A stretch of 64,000 bases of DNA. It comes from an uncultured Alistipes sp. GTDB lineage: Bacteria; Bacteroidota; Bacteroidia; Bacteroidales; UBA932. The notes under the pieces were generated by a model that saw only the letters and a list, made by a program, of their open reading frames with translations, ran no database searches and was not told the origin of the DNA. The stretch is taken from assembly GCA_902388455.1 (NCBI GenBank), contig CABMPD010000007.1, forward strand, positions 1 through 64,000. Direction: 5' to 3'. Shown here one piece after another: positions 31,599 to 40,266 of this stretch (the stretch's first letter is position 1; every line of letters begins with the position of its first letter). A program made the translations under genes and the position numbers.

Positions 31599-32867
31599 AT
31601 GTACGCCCTGGCCGACTGCAACAACTTCTTCGTCAGCTGCGAGCGGGTCTTCCGGCCCGACCTCGAAGGCAGGCCTGTGGTCGTACTCTCCAACAACAAC
31701 GGCTGCGCCATAGCCCGCTCTAACGAAGCCAAGCGCCTCGGCATCAAGATGGGTCAGCCGATGTTCGAATTCCGTCCCCTCATAGAGTCAGGAGCAGTAA
31801 CCGTATTTTCCTCCAACTTCGCCCTCTACGGCGACATGTCCCGCCGCGTCCAGCAGACCCTCTCCCGCTTCGCCCCGGCCATCGAGGTCTACTCCATAGA
31901 CGAGTCCTTCATCGACCTGACCGGCCTGAGTCCGGACACAGACTTCGACCTCTGGGCCAAGACAGTGTCCAGAGAATGCCGCCGCTGCACCGGCATCCCC
32001 GTAAGCGTAGGCGTCTCCCCCACCAAGACCCTGGCGAAGATAGCCTCGAAGCTCTGCAAGCAGTACCCGGCCACAAGAGGCGGATGCTGGATGCACCGGC
32101 AGCAGGATGTGGAGAAAGTCCTGAAAAAATTCCCGATAGAGGACATCTGGGGCATCGGCCGCCGCTACACCAAGCGGTTCAAGGGCTATTTCGGGATGAG
32201 CACCGCCTGGGACTTCTACACCCGGGACGAGTCATGGGTCAATGCCGAGATGGGCATCGGCGGAGTCCGGACATGGCAGGAACTCCACGGCATACCCTGC
32301 ATCAGCTTCGAGGACACCGCCCAGGCGAAGAAACAGATCATGATCTCCAGGACATTCGCCAAGGAGATTACAGACCTGGACGAACTCTCCGCCCAGGTAT
32401 CCATGTTCTGCTCCATGGCCGTGGAGAAACTGCGGAAACAGGGTTCCTGCTGCGGCAATGTAACCGTATTCATCATGACCAACCGCTTCCACCGCGACAG
32501 CGCTCGCGAACAGTTCGAAAGCCGCATCGTCCAGTTCCCGACAGACACCGACAGCACGCTGGAAATCAACACCGCCGTTATGCGCACCACCCAGGAAATG
32601 TACAGGGACGGATACGGCTACAAACGGGCAGGAGTCATGCTGGGAGACATCATCCCCGCGGGCAAGGTCCAGCTCTCCTTCTTCGACAACGTGGACCGCG
32701 AGCGGCACTCCCGCCTGATGAGCGTCATGGACAGCATCAACCGGAAGGAGGGGCGCAACACCATAGGAGTGGCCTCCCAGTCCCTGGAGGGTATAAAAAT
32801 GAACAGGGAGCACCTATCTCCCTGTTACACTACCGAGTGGAATGAAATCCTCACTGTTCACTGTTAA
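31599..32867 (+). CDS. umuC: DNA polymerase V catalytic subunit UmuC (Y family)
   Basis: A 422-residue Y-family translesion polymerase. The N-terminus MYALADCNNFFVSCERVF has the first metal-binding Asp and steric-gate region. YSIDESFIDLTG carries the catalytic DE pair, and VSPTKTLAKIASKLCK is the finger/thumb signature. A C-terminal LQLSFFD-like clamp-binding motif is visible as VQLSFFDN (about 352-359). Its stop overlaps the convergent lipoprotein gene by four bases. Confidence 0.94.
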   Translation: MYALADCNNFFVSCERVFRPDLEGRPVVVLSNNNGCAIARSNEAKRLGIKMGQPMFEFRPLIESGAVTVFSSNFALYGDMSRRVQQTLSRFAPAIEVYSIDESFIDLTGLSPDTDFDLWAKTVSRECRRCTGIPVSVGVSPTKTLAKIASKLCKQYPATRGGCWMHRQQDVEKVLKKFPIEDIWGIGRRYTKRFKGYFGMSTAWDFYTRDESWVNAEMGIGGVRTWQELHGIPCISFEDTAQAKKQIMISRTFAKEITDLDELSAQVSMFCSMAVEKLRKQGSCCGNVTVFIMTNRFHRDSAREQFESRIVQFPTDTDSTLEINTAVMRTTQEMYRDGYGYKRAGVMLGDIIPAGKVQLSFFDNVDRERHSRLMSVMDSINRKEGRNTIGVASQSLEGIKMNREHLSPCYTTEWNEILTVHC

Positions 32868-33355
32868 TACGCAGAGCCGGTACCATCTGCCGGATCTGCC
32901 GGCCATGCGCCCGGACTGTCCTTGAACTCAAAATAGAATCTCATATTATGAAATACCATTACCGCCTCACGCACAGCGCCGTTTTCCCCAGTTAACGTGA
33001 AACGGACCTGACCATGATACACATCTCCTGCAACCGTTGACGGCCACCGTGAATAGGTATAAGGTCCACTATAATAAACTGTGTCCCTCACTCCTTGAAC
33101 GTCTGCAGCAGGGGAGGTGAAAAGAATCTCCGATTCTCCCGTCTCTGTCGATGAGCCGTCTTCCTCAAGAATATAAGACACATCCTCCGACAAGAGGAAT
33201 CTTATCTCAAGAATCTCCCCCCTGGCCTCATTTGTTCCTATCCATACAGTTCCGGCTACAGTCCCGGGCGGTCCGTCACCTCTCCATGCCTTATTGCACG
33301 AGACCAACAGAAACAAAACTGGCAGCAGCAGAATGACAACCCGTTTCACTGTCAT
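32864..33355 (-). CDS. Lipoprotein of unknown function
   Basis: 163 residues with a lipoprotein signal peptide; the lipobox is LFLLVSC, with Cys at about residue 20. The mature part is beta-rich with Gly/Thr turns (GTVWIGTNEARGEILEIRFLL, VYHGQVRFTLTG), compatible with a small beta-sandwich like those often found in Bacteroidales lipoproteins. No catalytic motif or known family is recognised. It starts five bases after the RNase Y stop, so it may be co-transcribed with it. Confidence 0.7.
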   Translation of the reverse strand: MTVKRVVILLLPVLFLLVSCNKAWRGDGPPGTVAGTVWIGTNEARGEILEIRFLLSEDVSYILEEDGSSTETGESEILFTSPAADVQGVRDTVYYSGPYTYSRWPSTVAGDVYHGQVRFTLTGENGAVREAVMVFHNMRFYFEFKDSPGAWPADPADGTGSAY

Positions 33356-33360
33356 CTGTA

Positions 33361-34902
33361 TTACTTGGCAAATGCTACTGAACGGGTCTCACGGATAACC
33401 GTAATCTTTACCTGACCGGGATACACCATCTCGTTCTGAATCTTCCTGGCTATCTCATTGGACAGCATCTCGGATTCAGCATCGGATACCTGATCGGCAC
33501 CCACGATAACTCTCAATTCACGGCCGGCCTGTATTGCATAGGTCTTGGTGACCCCAGGATAAGAAAGAGCTATCGCTTCCATATCCTTAAGACGCTTGAT
33601 ATACGACTCTATCACTTCACGGCGTGCCCCGGGACGAGCTCCGGAAATAGCATCACCGACAAGTACAATAGGAGAAATGAGTGATGACATTTCTACTTCC
33701 TCATGATGCGCTCCGATAGCATTGCAGATTTCCGGCTTTTCCTTATATTTCTCCGCCAGTTTCATACCCAGAATGGCATGAGGCAGCTCAGAATCTTCCT
33801 CTGACACTTTTCCGATATCATGCAGGAGACCGGCACGTTTTGCCAGCTTGGGATTCAGGCCGAGCTCTGCTGCCATCGTCGCGCAGATATTGGCTACTTC
33901 GCGCGAGTGCTGCAACAGATTCTGACCGTACGAAGAACGATATTTCATCCTGCCGACCAGTTTTACCAGTTCTGCATGCAGACCATGAATACCGAGATCT
34001 ATACATGTCCTCTTTCCTGTCTCCATTATCTCGTCATCAAGCTGCTTGCGGACCTTCTCCACCACTTCCTCGATACGGGCCGGGTGGATACGGCCATCCG
34101 TCACAAGCTGATGTAGTGCCAGGCGGGCTACCTCCCTGCGGACGGGATCAAATGCAGAGAGCAATATCGCCTCAGGAGTGTCATCCACGACAATCTCAAC
34201 TCCTGTTGCAGCCTCCAGCGCACGTATGTTACGTCCCTCGCGTCCGATGATACGGCCTTTCATCTCATCATTCTCAATGTTGAACACTGTGACGGCATTC
34301 TCAATGGCTGTTTCCGGAGCTATACGCTGAATAGTGTTGATAACAACTCTCTTCGCTTCCTTGCTGGCATTCATACGTGCTTCATCCATAACATCATTGA
34401 TGTAAGACATCGCCTGGGTCTTGGCCTCTTCCTTCATGGTCTCGATCAGCATTTCCTTGGCTTCTGCTGCCGACATGCCGGCAAGATTCTCTATCTTCTC
34501 GACTGCCTCTTTGTGAAGCCTGTCGTATTCCTCAGCTTTACGGCTGACTACATCCATCTGAGCCTTTAGATTCTCACGGATACTTTCCGCCTCCGACTGC
34601 TTACGCTGAAGTTCGGAGAACTGCTGCTTCATCTGGAGCTCACGCTGTTTGAGTTTGTTCTCAGTTTGTTGAATCTGCTGATTCTTCTCGTTGATATAGC
34701 GCTCATGCTCGCTCTTAAGCTGGAGGAACTTCTCTTTTGCCTGGAAAATTTTTTCCTTCTTGATGTTCTCTCCCTCAGTCTCGGCTTCCTTTAGAATCTT
34801 GTCAGCCTCTTTTCTGCGGATCGAGTTTATAACTAAAACAGTCGCAATCACAGCCACTGAGGCGACTGCGACTAAAAGAACAATTACTAAAATGATATTC
34901 AT
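33361..34902 (-). CDS. rny: Ribonuclease Y
   Basis: 513 residues. An N-terminal membrane helix ([23 protein letters not shown]) is followed by a long coiled coil (about 30-150), a KH domain ([22 protein letters not shown]) and an HD domain with LLHDIGKV; the C-terminus is the usual extension ending near [10 protein letters not shown]. It is a membrane-bound endoribonuclease that starts mRNA decay. It lies downstream of zapA and the 6S-like RNA on the same strand. Confidence 0.95.
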   Translation of the reverse strand: MNIILVIVLLVAVASVAVIATVLVINSIRRKEADKILKEAETEGENIKKEKIFQAKEKFLQLKSEHERYINEKNQQIQQTENKLKQRELQMKQQFSELQRKQSEAESIRENLKAQMDVVSRKAEEYDRLHKEAVEKIENLAGMSAAEAKEMLIETMKEEAKTQAMSYINDVMDEARMNASKEAKRVVINTIQRIAPETAIENAVTVFNIENDEMKGRIIGREGRNIRALEAATGVEIVVDDTPEAILLSAFDPVRREVARLALHQLVTDGRIHPARIEEVVEKVRKQLDDEIMETGKRTCIDLGIHGLHAELVKLVGRMKYRSSYGQNLLQHSREVANICATMAAELGLNPKLAKRAGLLHDIGKVSEEDSELPHAILGMKLAEKYKEKPEICNAIGAHHEEVEMSSLISPIVLVGDAISGARPGARREVIESYIKRLKDMEAIALSYPGVTKTYAIQAGRELRVIVGADQVSDAESEMLSNEIARKIQNEMVYPGQVKITVIRETRSVAFAK

Positions 34903-34968
34903 ATCGCGTCTTTAAATATATTGAGTTAAAATTCTCAACTTTAAAAAGAACTACAACATGAAGATATG

Positions 34969-35159
34969 AAAAAGCCGTTAGATCACTGTTTATCAGAAAA
35001 ACCTAAAAAAATAGGATTTGAGCTCCGATTACGGAATCAGACTTCCAACGTCCAGTAAAAACCGAATCCCCTTGCGGGTAACCCAGGCCTGCCTTCATCC
35101 ATCGAGTTGGCTCAGGATTGTAAATAATGTTGATTTTCGCAAAGAGCGGTCTAACGGCT
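34969..35159 (-). ncRNA. ssrS: Probable 6S RNA
   Basis: The minus strand between zapA and rny encodes about 190 bases bounded by a perfect 10-bp closing stem: AGCCGTTAGA at the 5' end (35159-35150) pairs with TCTAACGGCT at the 3' end (34982-34973), followed by five U. Inside, CCAAC (35110-35106) can pair with GTTGG (35049-35045) around a central CCC-GCAA-GGG hairpin. A long interrupted rod closed end-to-end, of about 190 nt and next to zapA, is the hallmark of 6S RNA, which sits beside zapA in proteobacteria too. 6S binds housekeeping RNA polymerase. No -7 box was found just upstream, so it may be processed from the zapA transcript. Confidence 0.65.
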
Positions 35160-35165
35160 GGTAAG

Positions 35166-35477
35166 CTATTTCACATCATTTTCTATATACTCATCCAACT
35201 GCCTGTCTAACTGCTGAATGTCTCTGATCATGCGTCCTGGCACATCGTCCATCCTCGTCTTTTCCAACAGGACTGCAAACTGTATCAGTACCACGGTAAG
35301 CGCATCCTGATTATCCCTGAAGCTGTGCCTCTGCCTCAATTCTGCAAGTTTATCGGAGATGTTCCTGACAGCATTCCGCATCATAGCTTCTTCCTCGGGG
35401 AACACCCTGTAAGTAAACTTCCTGTCCAATATCGTGAAGTTACATAAAAACTTTCCGTCTTCAGCCATATCAGTCAT
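35166..35477 (-). CDS. zapA: Cell division protein ZapA
   Basis: 103 residues, the normal ZapA size. The N-terminal strands (CNFTILDRKFTYRVFPEEE) lead into a helix with RNISDKLAELRQRH and a C-terminal coiled coil. ZapA bundles FtsZ filaments at midcell. It overlaps the upstream coiled-coil gene by eight bases and is followed by the 6S-like RNA. Confidence 0.88.
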   Translation of the reverse strand: MTDMAEDGKFLCNFTILDRKFTYRVFPEEEAMMRNAVRNISDKLAELRQRHSFRDNQDALTVVLIQFAVLLEKTRMDDVPGRMIRDIQQLDRQLDEYIENDVK

Positions 35478-35784
35478 TCAACAAGGTTATACATCTGTCT
35501 ATCTCCCGCACCAGTCTTCCGATATTCTGCTTAGCTTCCTTCATGTCCACGGCAGATGCCGCAAAGGCTCCTGCCACCTGCAATTTATCTATCTTCTGTT
35601 CTAATTCTTTAATTTTGTTATTACTGTCATTCAATTTATTCCTGCAGTTTTCAATCTCAGCATCCCTTTGCTCCAATGCCACTTCCAGTTCTCTGTTCCT
35701 GGCAAGCAGGGTCTCGTATCTGGATATTATAAGCTCTATCTTTTTTTTGTGAGCATCGAGTACTATTTTGTAACTTTCGTCCAT
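35470..35784 (-). CDS. Coiled-coil protein, ZapB-like
   Basis: 104 residues from the ATG at 35784. The frame extends to 35805, but that codon overlaps the -7 box and would not be transcribed. Nearly the whole chain is a heptad-rich coiled coil (ISRYETLLARNRELEVALEQRDAEIENC, KIKELEQKIDKLQ). It directly precedes and overlaps zapA, so a division-site partner role is likely. Similarity to ZapB is in architecture only. Confidence 0.75.
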   Translation of the reverse strand: MDESYKIVLDAHKKKIELIISRYETLLARNRELEVALEQRDAEIENCRNKLNDSNNKIKELEQKIDKLQVAGAFAASAVDMKEAKQNIGRLVREIDRCITLLND

Positions 35785-35804
35785 ATTAAAAACTTGCAGG
35801 GCCA

Positions 35805-35812
35805 CAAAGTTA
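35805..35812 (-). promoter_or_regulatory. -7 box TAACTTTG for the zapA operon
   Basis: On the minus strand this reads TAACTTTG. It gives a leader of about 14 bases to the ATG at 35784 and rules out the ATG at 35805 as the working start. The -33 element is not obvious. Confidence 0.55.
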
Positions 35813-35818
35813 CAAAAA

Positions 35819-37438
35819 TTATCTTACAAAATGCCAGGAACCTGTCATTTTCTCATCAGCGATTTTCCTCGGATCGATATCTTTCTGATTCTCAATAAAA
35901 TCACAAAGCATCACGCGTATCTCAGGATAAATCTCAATCACCCGTCCGGTCATCTCATCCCTGTCCAGTCCTGCCTCGGCCAGCAATCCGCCGGCACCGC
36001 TGGCTCTATATGATGTCATCGCCACTTTATAACGCCGTGTCGGATCAAAGGAAGTTCCGTCCCACATGGAAATAATCCGGATGCGCCTGCCTTTCTCCGC
36101 TGAAGGATCGACCGTATAAATCAATCCTCCGGCCGTATCATAATTGTAGAGAAAGTCTGACCCGGTAATCCGCTTGTCATAAGCACCTTCCAGATAATCG
36201 AGCACCTCCTGGCCGGTCATTTCCACGACATACAGCAGATTCTCAAAACGGTAAAGGGTAAACAAATCGTTGAATTTCAAATCCCCGGCCGGCATCACAC
36301 CCTCCGACACCAAGGGTGCGGTAAATGATATCTCCACACCGGGACACGAAAGCTGCACATAATGTATCAGTGCCAGATAATCCGAGCGGCAGTCCTGCCT
36401 GTAACTCAGGTCAAGGGGAGAAGTCAAACGGCCTATCACTCTATTTGAGAAGTCGTACACCTTCTGCCACTCCTCTCCGAACTCAGTCATGTAACGCCCG
36501 GACGGCTGCAGATGCGCGACATCTTCCACAGAAGGACTTATTTCCAATGATATAAGCCTGTTACCTTTCTTGACCGCGGTTATGCTCAGACGCGACAGTG
36601 CCCTAGCCTTAGAACCGGACTCCACCACACATACGCTATCTCCGCCAGCACCCATAACCTTAGTCGCCAAACGCTTATGGTCATGCGAAGATATCACGGC
36701 GTCTATACCGGGGACATGAGCAGCAAGATACAGCGCATTGTTCTCTATGCTTGGTACGTCCTCCGCTCCCAGGCCGCAATGCACCGCCAGAATAACGACA
36801 TCGGGGCTCTCCCGATGCCTGACCTCTCTGACCAGGGACGCTGCAATAGAATCTACCGGAATGAAATCAATACCTTCGTACTTGTCAGGAGATATCCAGG
36901 ACTTGACATTCGGATTGGTAAAGCCGATGACAGCCACACGCAGACCGTCGCGTTCCAGCACAGTATAACGGTCAAAATAAGCTTCTCCGTCCGACACCTT
37001 TACTGCATTGGCCGCAAGATAGGGGCAGCCCAGTTCCCGGGCAATGCGGTCATAGACCGGATGGCCGGCTTCCAGGTCATGGTTGCCCACTACCACCGCA
37101 TCATAATCCATAAAATTGAACACGCGGCTCACAAGGTGGTTCTCTTCTGTCGAATCCACATAATTAAAATAATAAGTGGCATTATCCCCCTGCAGATGAT
37201 CTCCGCAGTCAATCAGTATCACATTGTCATCTCCTGCAGCCTCTCTGAGACTGTCCATATACGAACATACGGAAGCCAGGGAAGAATGCGCGGCGGCACC
37301 TTCTGTATAACCTTTGGGAAATATTGCGCCATGAGTATCATTGGTGGCTGCAAGCTCTACCCTGACAGTCCGTTCCACGCATGAACCGAGAAGAACTGAG
37401 AGAGCCGTAACGGTAATAAGAATATAAAATCTATTCAT
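35819..37438 (-). CDS. 5'-nucleotidase / UshA-type metallophosphatase lipoprotein
   Basis: 539 residues with a lipoprotein signal (SVLLGSC, Cys about 20). The N-terminal calcineurin-like domain has NDTHGAIFP, DCGDHLQGD, VGNHDLEAG, VHCG and SSHDHKRL, the two-metal site of UshA-type enzymes. The C-terminal 5'-nucleotidase domain includes the DLKFNDLFTLYRFENLLY region. It should dephosphorylate nucleotides or cyclic nucleotides outside the inner membrane. It is the last gene of a symporter-nitrilase-nucleotidase operon. Confidence 0.9.
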   Translation of the reverse strand: MNRFYILITVTALSVLLGSCVERTVRVELAATNDTHGAIFPKGYTEGAAAHSSLASVCSYMDSLREAAGDDNVILIDCGDHLQGDNATYYFNYVDSTEENHLVSRVFNFMDYDAVVVGNHDLEAGHPVYDRIARELGCPYLAANAVKVSDGEAYFDRYTVLERDGLRVAVIGFTNPNVKSWISPDKYEGIDFIPVDSIAASLVREVRHRESPDVVILAVHCGLGAEDVPSIENNALYLAAHVPGIDAVISSHDHKRLATKVMGAGGDSVCVVESGSKARALSRLSITAVKKGNRLISLEISPSVEDVAHLQPSGRYMTEFGEEWQKVYDFSNRVIGRLTSPLDLSYRQDCRSDYLALIHYVQLSCPGVEISFTAPLVSEGVMPAGDLKFNDLFTLYRFENLLYVVEMTGQEVLDYLEGAYDKRITGSDFLYNYDTAGGLIYTVDPSAEKGRRIRIISMWDGTSFDPTRRYKVAMTSYRASGAGGLLAEAGLDRDEMTGRVIEIYPEIRVMLCDFIENQKDIDPRKIADEKMTGSWHFVR

Positions 37439-37454
37439 ATTTTTAAAAATAATT

Positions 37455-38267
37455 TTATTTCAATAAAAATTCATCCGAATCCATCCACGCCGGAAATTTC
37501 TCACGGAAACGGCGCAGTTCATGGATATCCAGCCCGGCTTGGAGAAATCCACCGCCACAGCCAGTTGCATCGTCCGGCTGGAAAATTCCGACGGAACGGC
37601 CTTTGTAATCAACTATCAACGACCCTCCACAATAGCTGTTCTCGGGACTCTCTCCTACCCTGTTGCAGAAAATAGTCCATGCCTGGTTCTCGACAGCCCG
37701 GGCATGAACTAGAATGGAAGCGGCTGTCATCCGTGAAGAGGGCCAGGACGCAACATTCAACAGCACATCGTAATCACATTCAGCCGTTCGCCTGGACCAC
37801 ACCGGAAAACGAAGGTCATAGCAGATATTCAGGCATATCCTCCACCCGAGATATTCCACCGTACGGCGTGTGCTTCCGGAAGCGAAAACTTCGTTTTCCC
37901 CGCTCATCCGGAACAGATGACGCTTGTCGTAGGATTCAGTCCTTCCATCTGGGCAGATGAAATACATACGGTTGACCACCCTCTCTCCGGTTCTTACCGG
38001 CACCGAGCCTGTCACCGCGGCACCGGACGACCCGGCCAGCGCCTGCATCCACCGCATGGTAGGACCATCAGGATCCTCAGCCATAGCGGTGTTGGACGTA
38101 AAGCCTGTGCAGAAAAATTCCGGCAGGACAATCAGGTCCGGATGGGTGTCTTCCCGGCATCGTCTCAGATAACTGTCGATAAATGACTTCAGGCGAAGCC
38201 GGTTCTCATCAGGATTTTCCCAGACCACTCCGCACTGGCATACTGCAACATTCAGAAGTTCTTTCAT
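37455..38267 (-). CDS. Nitrilase-family amidohydrolase (omega-amidase-like)
   Basis: A 270-residue carbon-nitrogen hydrolase. The catalytic triad is visible: Glu in VLPEFFCTGF, Lys in YDKRHLFRM and Cys in NICYDLRFPVW. DLRFPVWSR is characteristic of the YafV/omega-amidase subgroup, which hydrolyses 2-oxoglutaramate or 2-oxosuccinamate. It overlaps the symporter gene by four bases. The exact substrate is unproven. Confidence 0.88.
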   Translation of the reverse strand: MKELLNVAVCQCGVVWENPDENRLRLKSFIDSYLRRCREDTHPDLIVLPEFFCTGFTSNTAMAEDPDGPTMRWMQALAGSSGAAVTGSVPVRTGERVVNRMYFICPDGRTESYDKRHLFRMSGENEVFASGSTRRTVEYLGWRICLNICYDLRFPVWSRRTAECDYDVLLNVASWPSSRMTAASILVHARAVENQAWTIFCNRVGESPENSYCGGSLIVDYKGRSVGIFQPDDATGCGGGFLQAGLDIHELRRFREKFPAWMDSDEFLLK

Positions 38268-39439
38268 CTGACAGCCTCTTTTTTAAATATACGGTCCACA
38301 ATCAGCGCTATGGCACCGTCACCTGTCACGTTGCAGGCCGTACCGAAGCTGTCCATAGCTATATACAGAGCAATCATAAGCCCTTGCATATCCTCATTGA
38401 AACCCAGAATGGAGTCTATAATTCCGATAGAAGCCATTATCGCTCCGCCGGGTACTCCTGGAGCTGCCACCATGGCTATACCGAGCATAAAAATAAACTC
38501 AGTGTATAAGCCCGGATCTGTAGGCATCCCTGTCATGAACGAAATGGCAAAGGCGCAGGCTACAATCTTGAGAGTACTGCCCGAGAGATGAATGGTTCCG
38601 CAGAGAGGTATAACAAAGTCCGCTACCTCTGCCCTCACACCGTTCTTTTTAGCCTGTGCCAGGGTTACAGGGATGGTCGCAGCTGAAGACTGCGTGCCGA
38701 GAGCAGTCATATAGGCCGGCAGCATAGTCCTGAGACAGCGGAGCGGATTCTTGCCCGCCACTGCGCCGGCTATGCAGAACTGAATCAGCAGGAGAGCAAT
38801 ATGGAGGACAAATATCACAATTATCACTTTCAGGAACAGGCTTACTATCATCATCACTGTACCCTCCACACCCATTTTGAGGAAAATACCGAAAATATAA
38901 AGTGGCAACAGAGGAATTATCACCTTACGTATCACCAGCATAATCACCTCCCTGAACTCGCACAGCATCGTCCTGAACACATTTCCTTTCACTGATGCCA
39001 GGGCCAGACCAAGCACAAATGACAGGATAAGGGCCGACATAACCCCGAACAACGGCGGCATGTCTATGACAAAGTATGGTTCCAGCCCTTCTGCAGCTGC
39101 AAGAGCCTCACTGGAAGAAAAAGAGCTATAATCCAGAATAAGAGGATAAGTCACACTGCAGACTCCGTATGAAAAATATCCGGAAAGCACAGTCGAGCCG
39201 TAAGCCAACAGTGTTGTTACACCCAACATCCTGCCGGCTCCCCTTCCGAGTTCGGCGATACCCGGAGCCACGAGACCGAGAATAAGCAGAGGTATTATGA
39301 AATTCAGGAAATTACCGAACAGGGAATTGAATGTCACGAATACGCGGGCCAGCGCATCAGGGAAAAAATATGAACAGCCTATGCCAAGCAGGATAGCTAT
39401 TACTATCTTGAGCAGAAGCGACATCTTGATACGTTTCAT
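38264..39439 (-). CDS. Dicarboxylate/amino acid:cation symporter (DAACS)
   Basis: A 391-residue membrane protein of the DAACS family with about eight helices and two re-entrant loops: TALGTQSSAATIPVT is the Ser-rich HP1 region and FGTACNVTGDGAIALIV is the substrate/Na+-binding helix 8 region. It imports glutamate, aspartate, serine or C4-dicarboxylates with Na+ or H+. It is the first gene of its operon. Confidence 0.9.
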   Translation of the reverse strand: MKRIKMSLLLKIVIAILLGIGCSYFFPDALARVFVTFNSLFGNFLNFIIPLLILGLVAPGIAELGRGAGRMLGVTTLLAYGSTVLSGYFSYGVCSVTYPLILDYSSFSSSEALAAAEGLEPYFVIDMPPLFGVMSALILSFVLGLALASVKGNVFRTMLCEFREVIMLVIRKVIIPLLPLYIFGIFLKMGVEGTVMMIVSLFLKVIIVIFVLHIALLLIQFCIAGAVAGKNPLRCLRTMLPAYMTALGTQSSAATIPVTLAQAKKNGVRAEVADFVIPLCGTIHLSGSTLKIVACAFAISFMTGMPTDPGLYTEFIFMLGIAMVAAPGVPGGAIMASIGIIDSILGFNEDMQGLMIALYIAMDSFGTACNVTGDGAIALIVDRIFKKEAVR

Positions 39440-39465
39440 ATATAATTTATAGGTGTATTAGGAAT

Positions 39466-39499
39466 TTTGGCCGAAGATACGAATATTTTCCTACCTTTG
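39466..39499 (+). promoter_or_regulatory. Bacteroidetes promoter for the mannosyltransferase-pyrC unit
   Basis: TTTG at 39466-39469 and TACCTTTG at 39492-39499, separated by 22 bases, match the -33/-7 Bacteroidetes promoter. The start codon at 39523 gives a leader of about 17 bases. Confidence 0.65.
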
Positions 39500-39522
39500 T
39501 ATGAGTGTAATCAAAATGTATC

Positions 39523-40266
39523 ATGGAACACCGAAAGATAGTTATCATACCTACTTACAACGAGAAAGAGAATATCGGGAAAATGATCCGCAAAGTCCGC
39601 TCCCTGGACGGAGACTTCCACATCCTGGTGGTGGACGACGGCTCCCCGGACGGCACAGGAGCTATTGTCAAGGACATGCAGACTGAATTCCAGGACACAC
39701 TGTTCATACTTGAACGCTCCGGGAAACAGGGTCTCGGCACAGCCTATAAAGCCGGTTTCCGCTGGTGCCTTGACCACGGCTACGATTACATCTTCGAGAT
39801 GGACGCCGACTTCTCCCACAACCCCGAGGACCTTATCCGCCTATACAACGCATGCGCCCAAGGCGGTGCCGACATGTCCATCGGTTCCCGCTATGTAAAG
39901 GGCATCGCCGTAAGAGACTGGCCGCTGAGCCGCATAATGATATCCTACGGTGCCTCTTTCTACGTAAGGACTGTCCTTGGCATGAAGGTCTACGACTCCA
40001 CGGCCGGTTTCGTCTGCTACAGCAGCAAGGTGCTCCGCACCATCGACCTGGACCGGGTTCTTATGAAAGGTTATGGCTTCCAGATAGAGATGAAATACAA
40101 TGCGTGGAAACTTGGGTTCAAGATAAAGGAGGTGCCCATCATCTTCACAGACCGCAAAGAGGGTAAATCCAAGATGAGCAGTTCCATTTTCGGAGAGGCT
40201 TTCCGCGGAGTCCTGGCCCTGCGTTTCAGAAAGATTGTTCCCAACTCTGAATCCGACCGGCGATGA
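39523..40266 (+). CDS. Polyprenol monophosphomannose synthase (GT2)
   Basis: 247 residues of GT2 fold like dolichol-phosphate mannose synthase. VIIPTYNEKENI is the N-terminal motif, VVDDGSPDGTG and EMDADFSHNPEDL hold the nucleotide and metal-binding Asp residues, and IGSRYVKG and VPIIFTDRKEGKSKMS follow. It makes polyprenyl-phosphate-mannose for extracytoplasmic glycosylation such as Bacteroidetes protein O-glycosylation. No C-terminal membrane helices are present, so it is the soluble form. It overlaps pyrC by four bases. Confidence 0.92.
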   Translation: MEHRKIVIIPTYNEKENIGKMIRKVRSLDGDFHILVVDDGSPDGTGAIVKDMQTEFQDTLFILERSGKQGLGTAYKAGFRWCLDHGYDYIFEMDADFSHNPEDLIRLYNACAQGGADMSIGSRYVKGIAVRDWPLSRIMISYGASFYVRTVLGMKVYDSTAGFVCYSSKVLRTIDLDRVLMKGYGFQIEMKYNAWKLGFKIKEVPIIFTDRKEGKSKMSSSIFGEAFRGVLALRFRKIVPNSESDRR

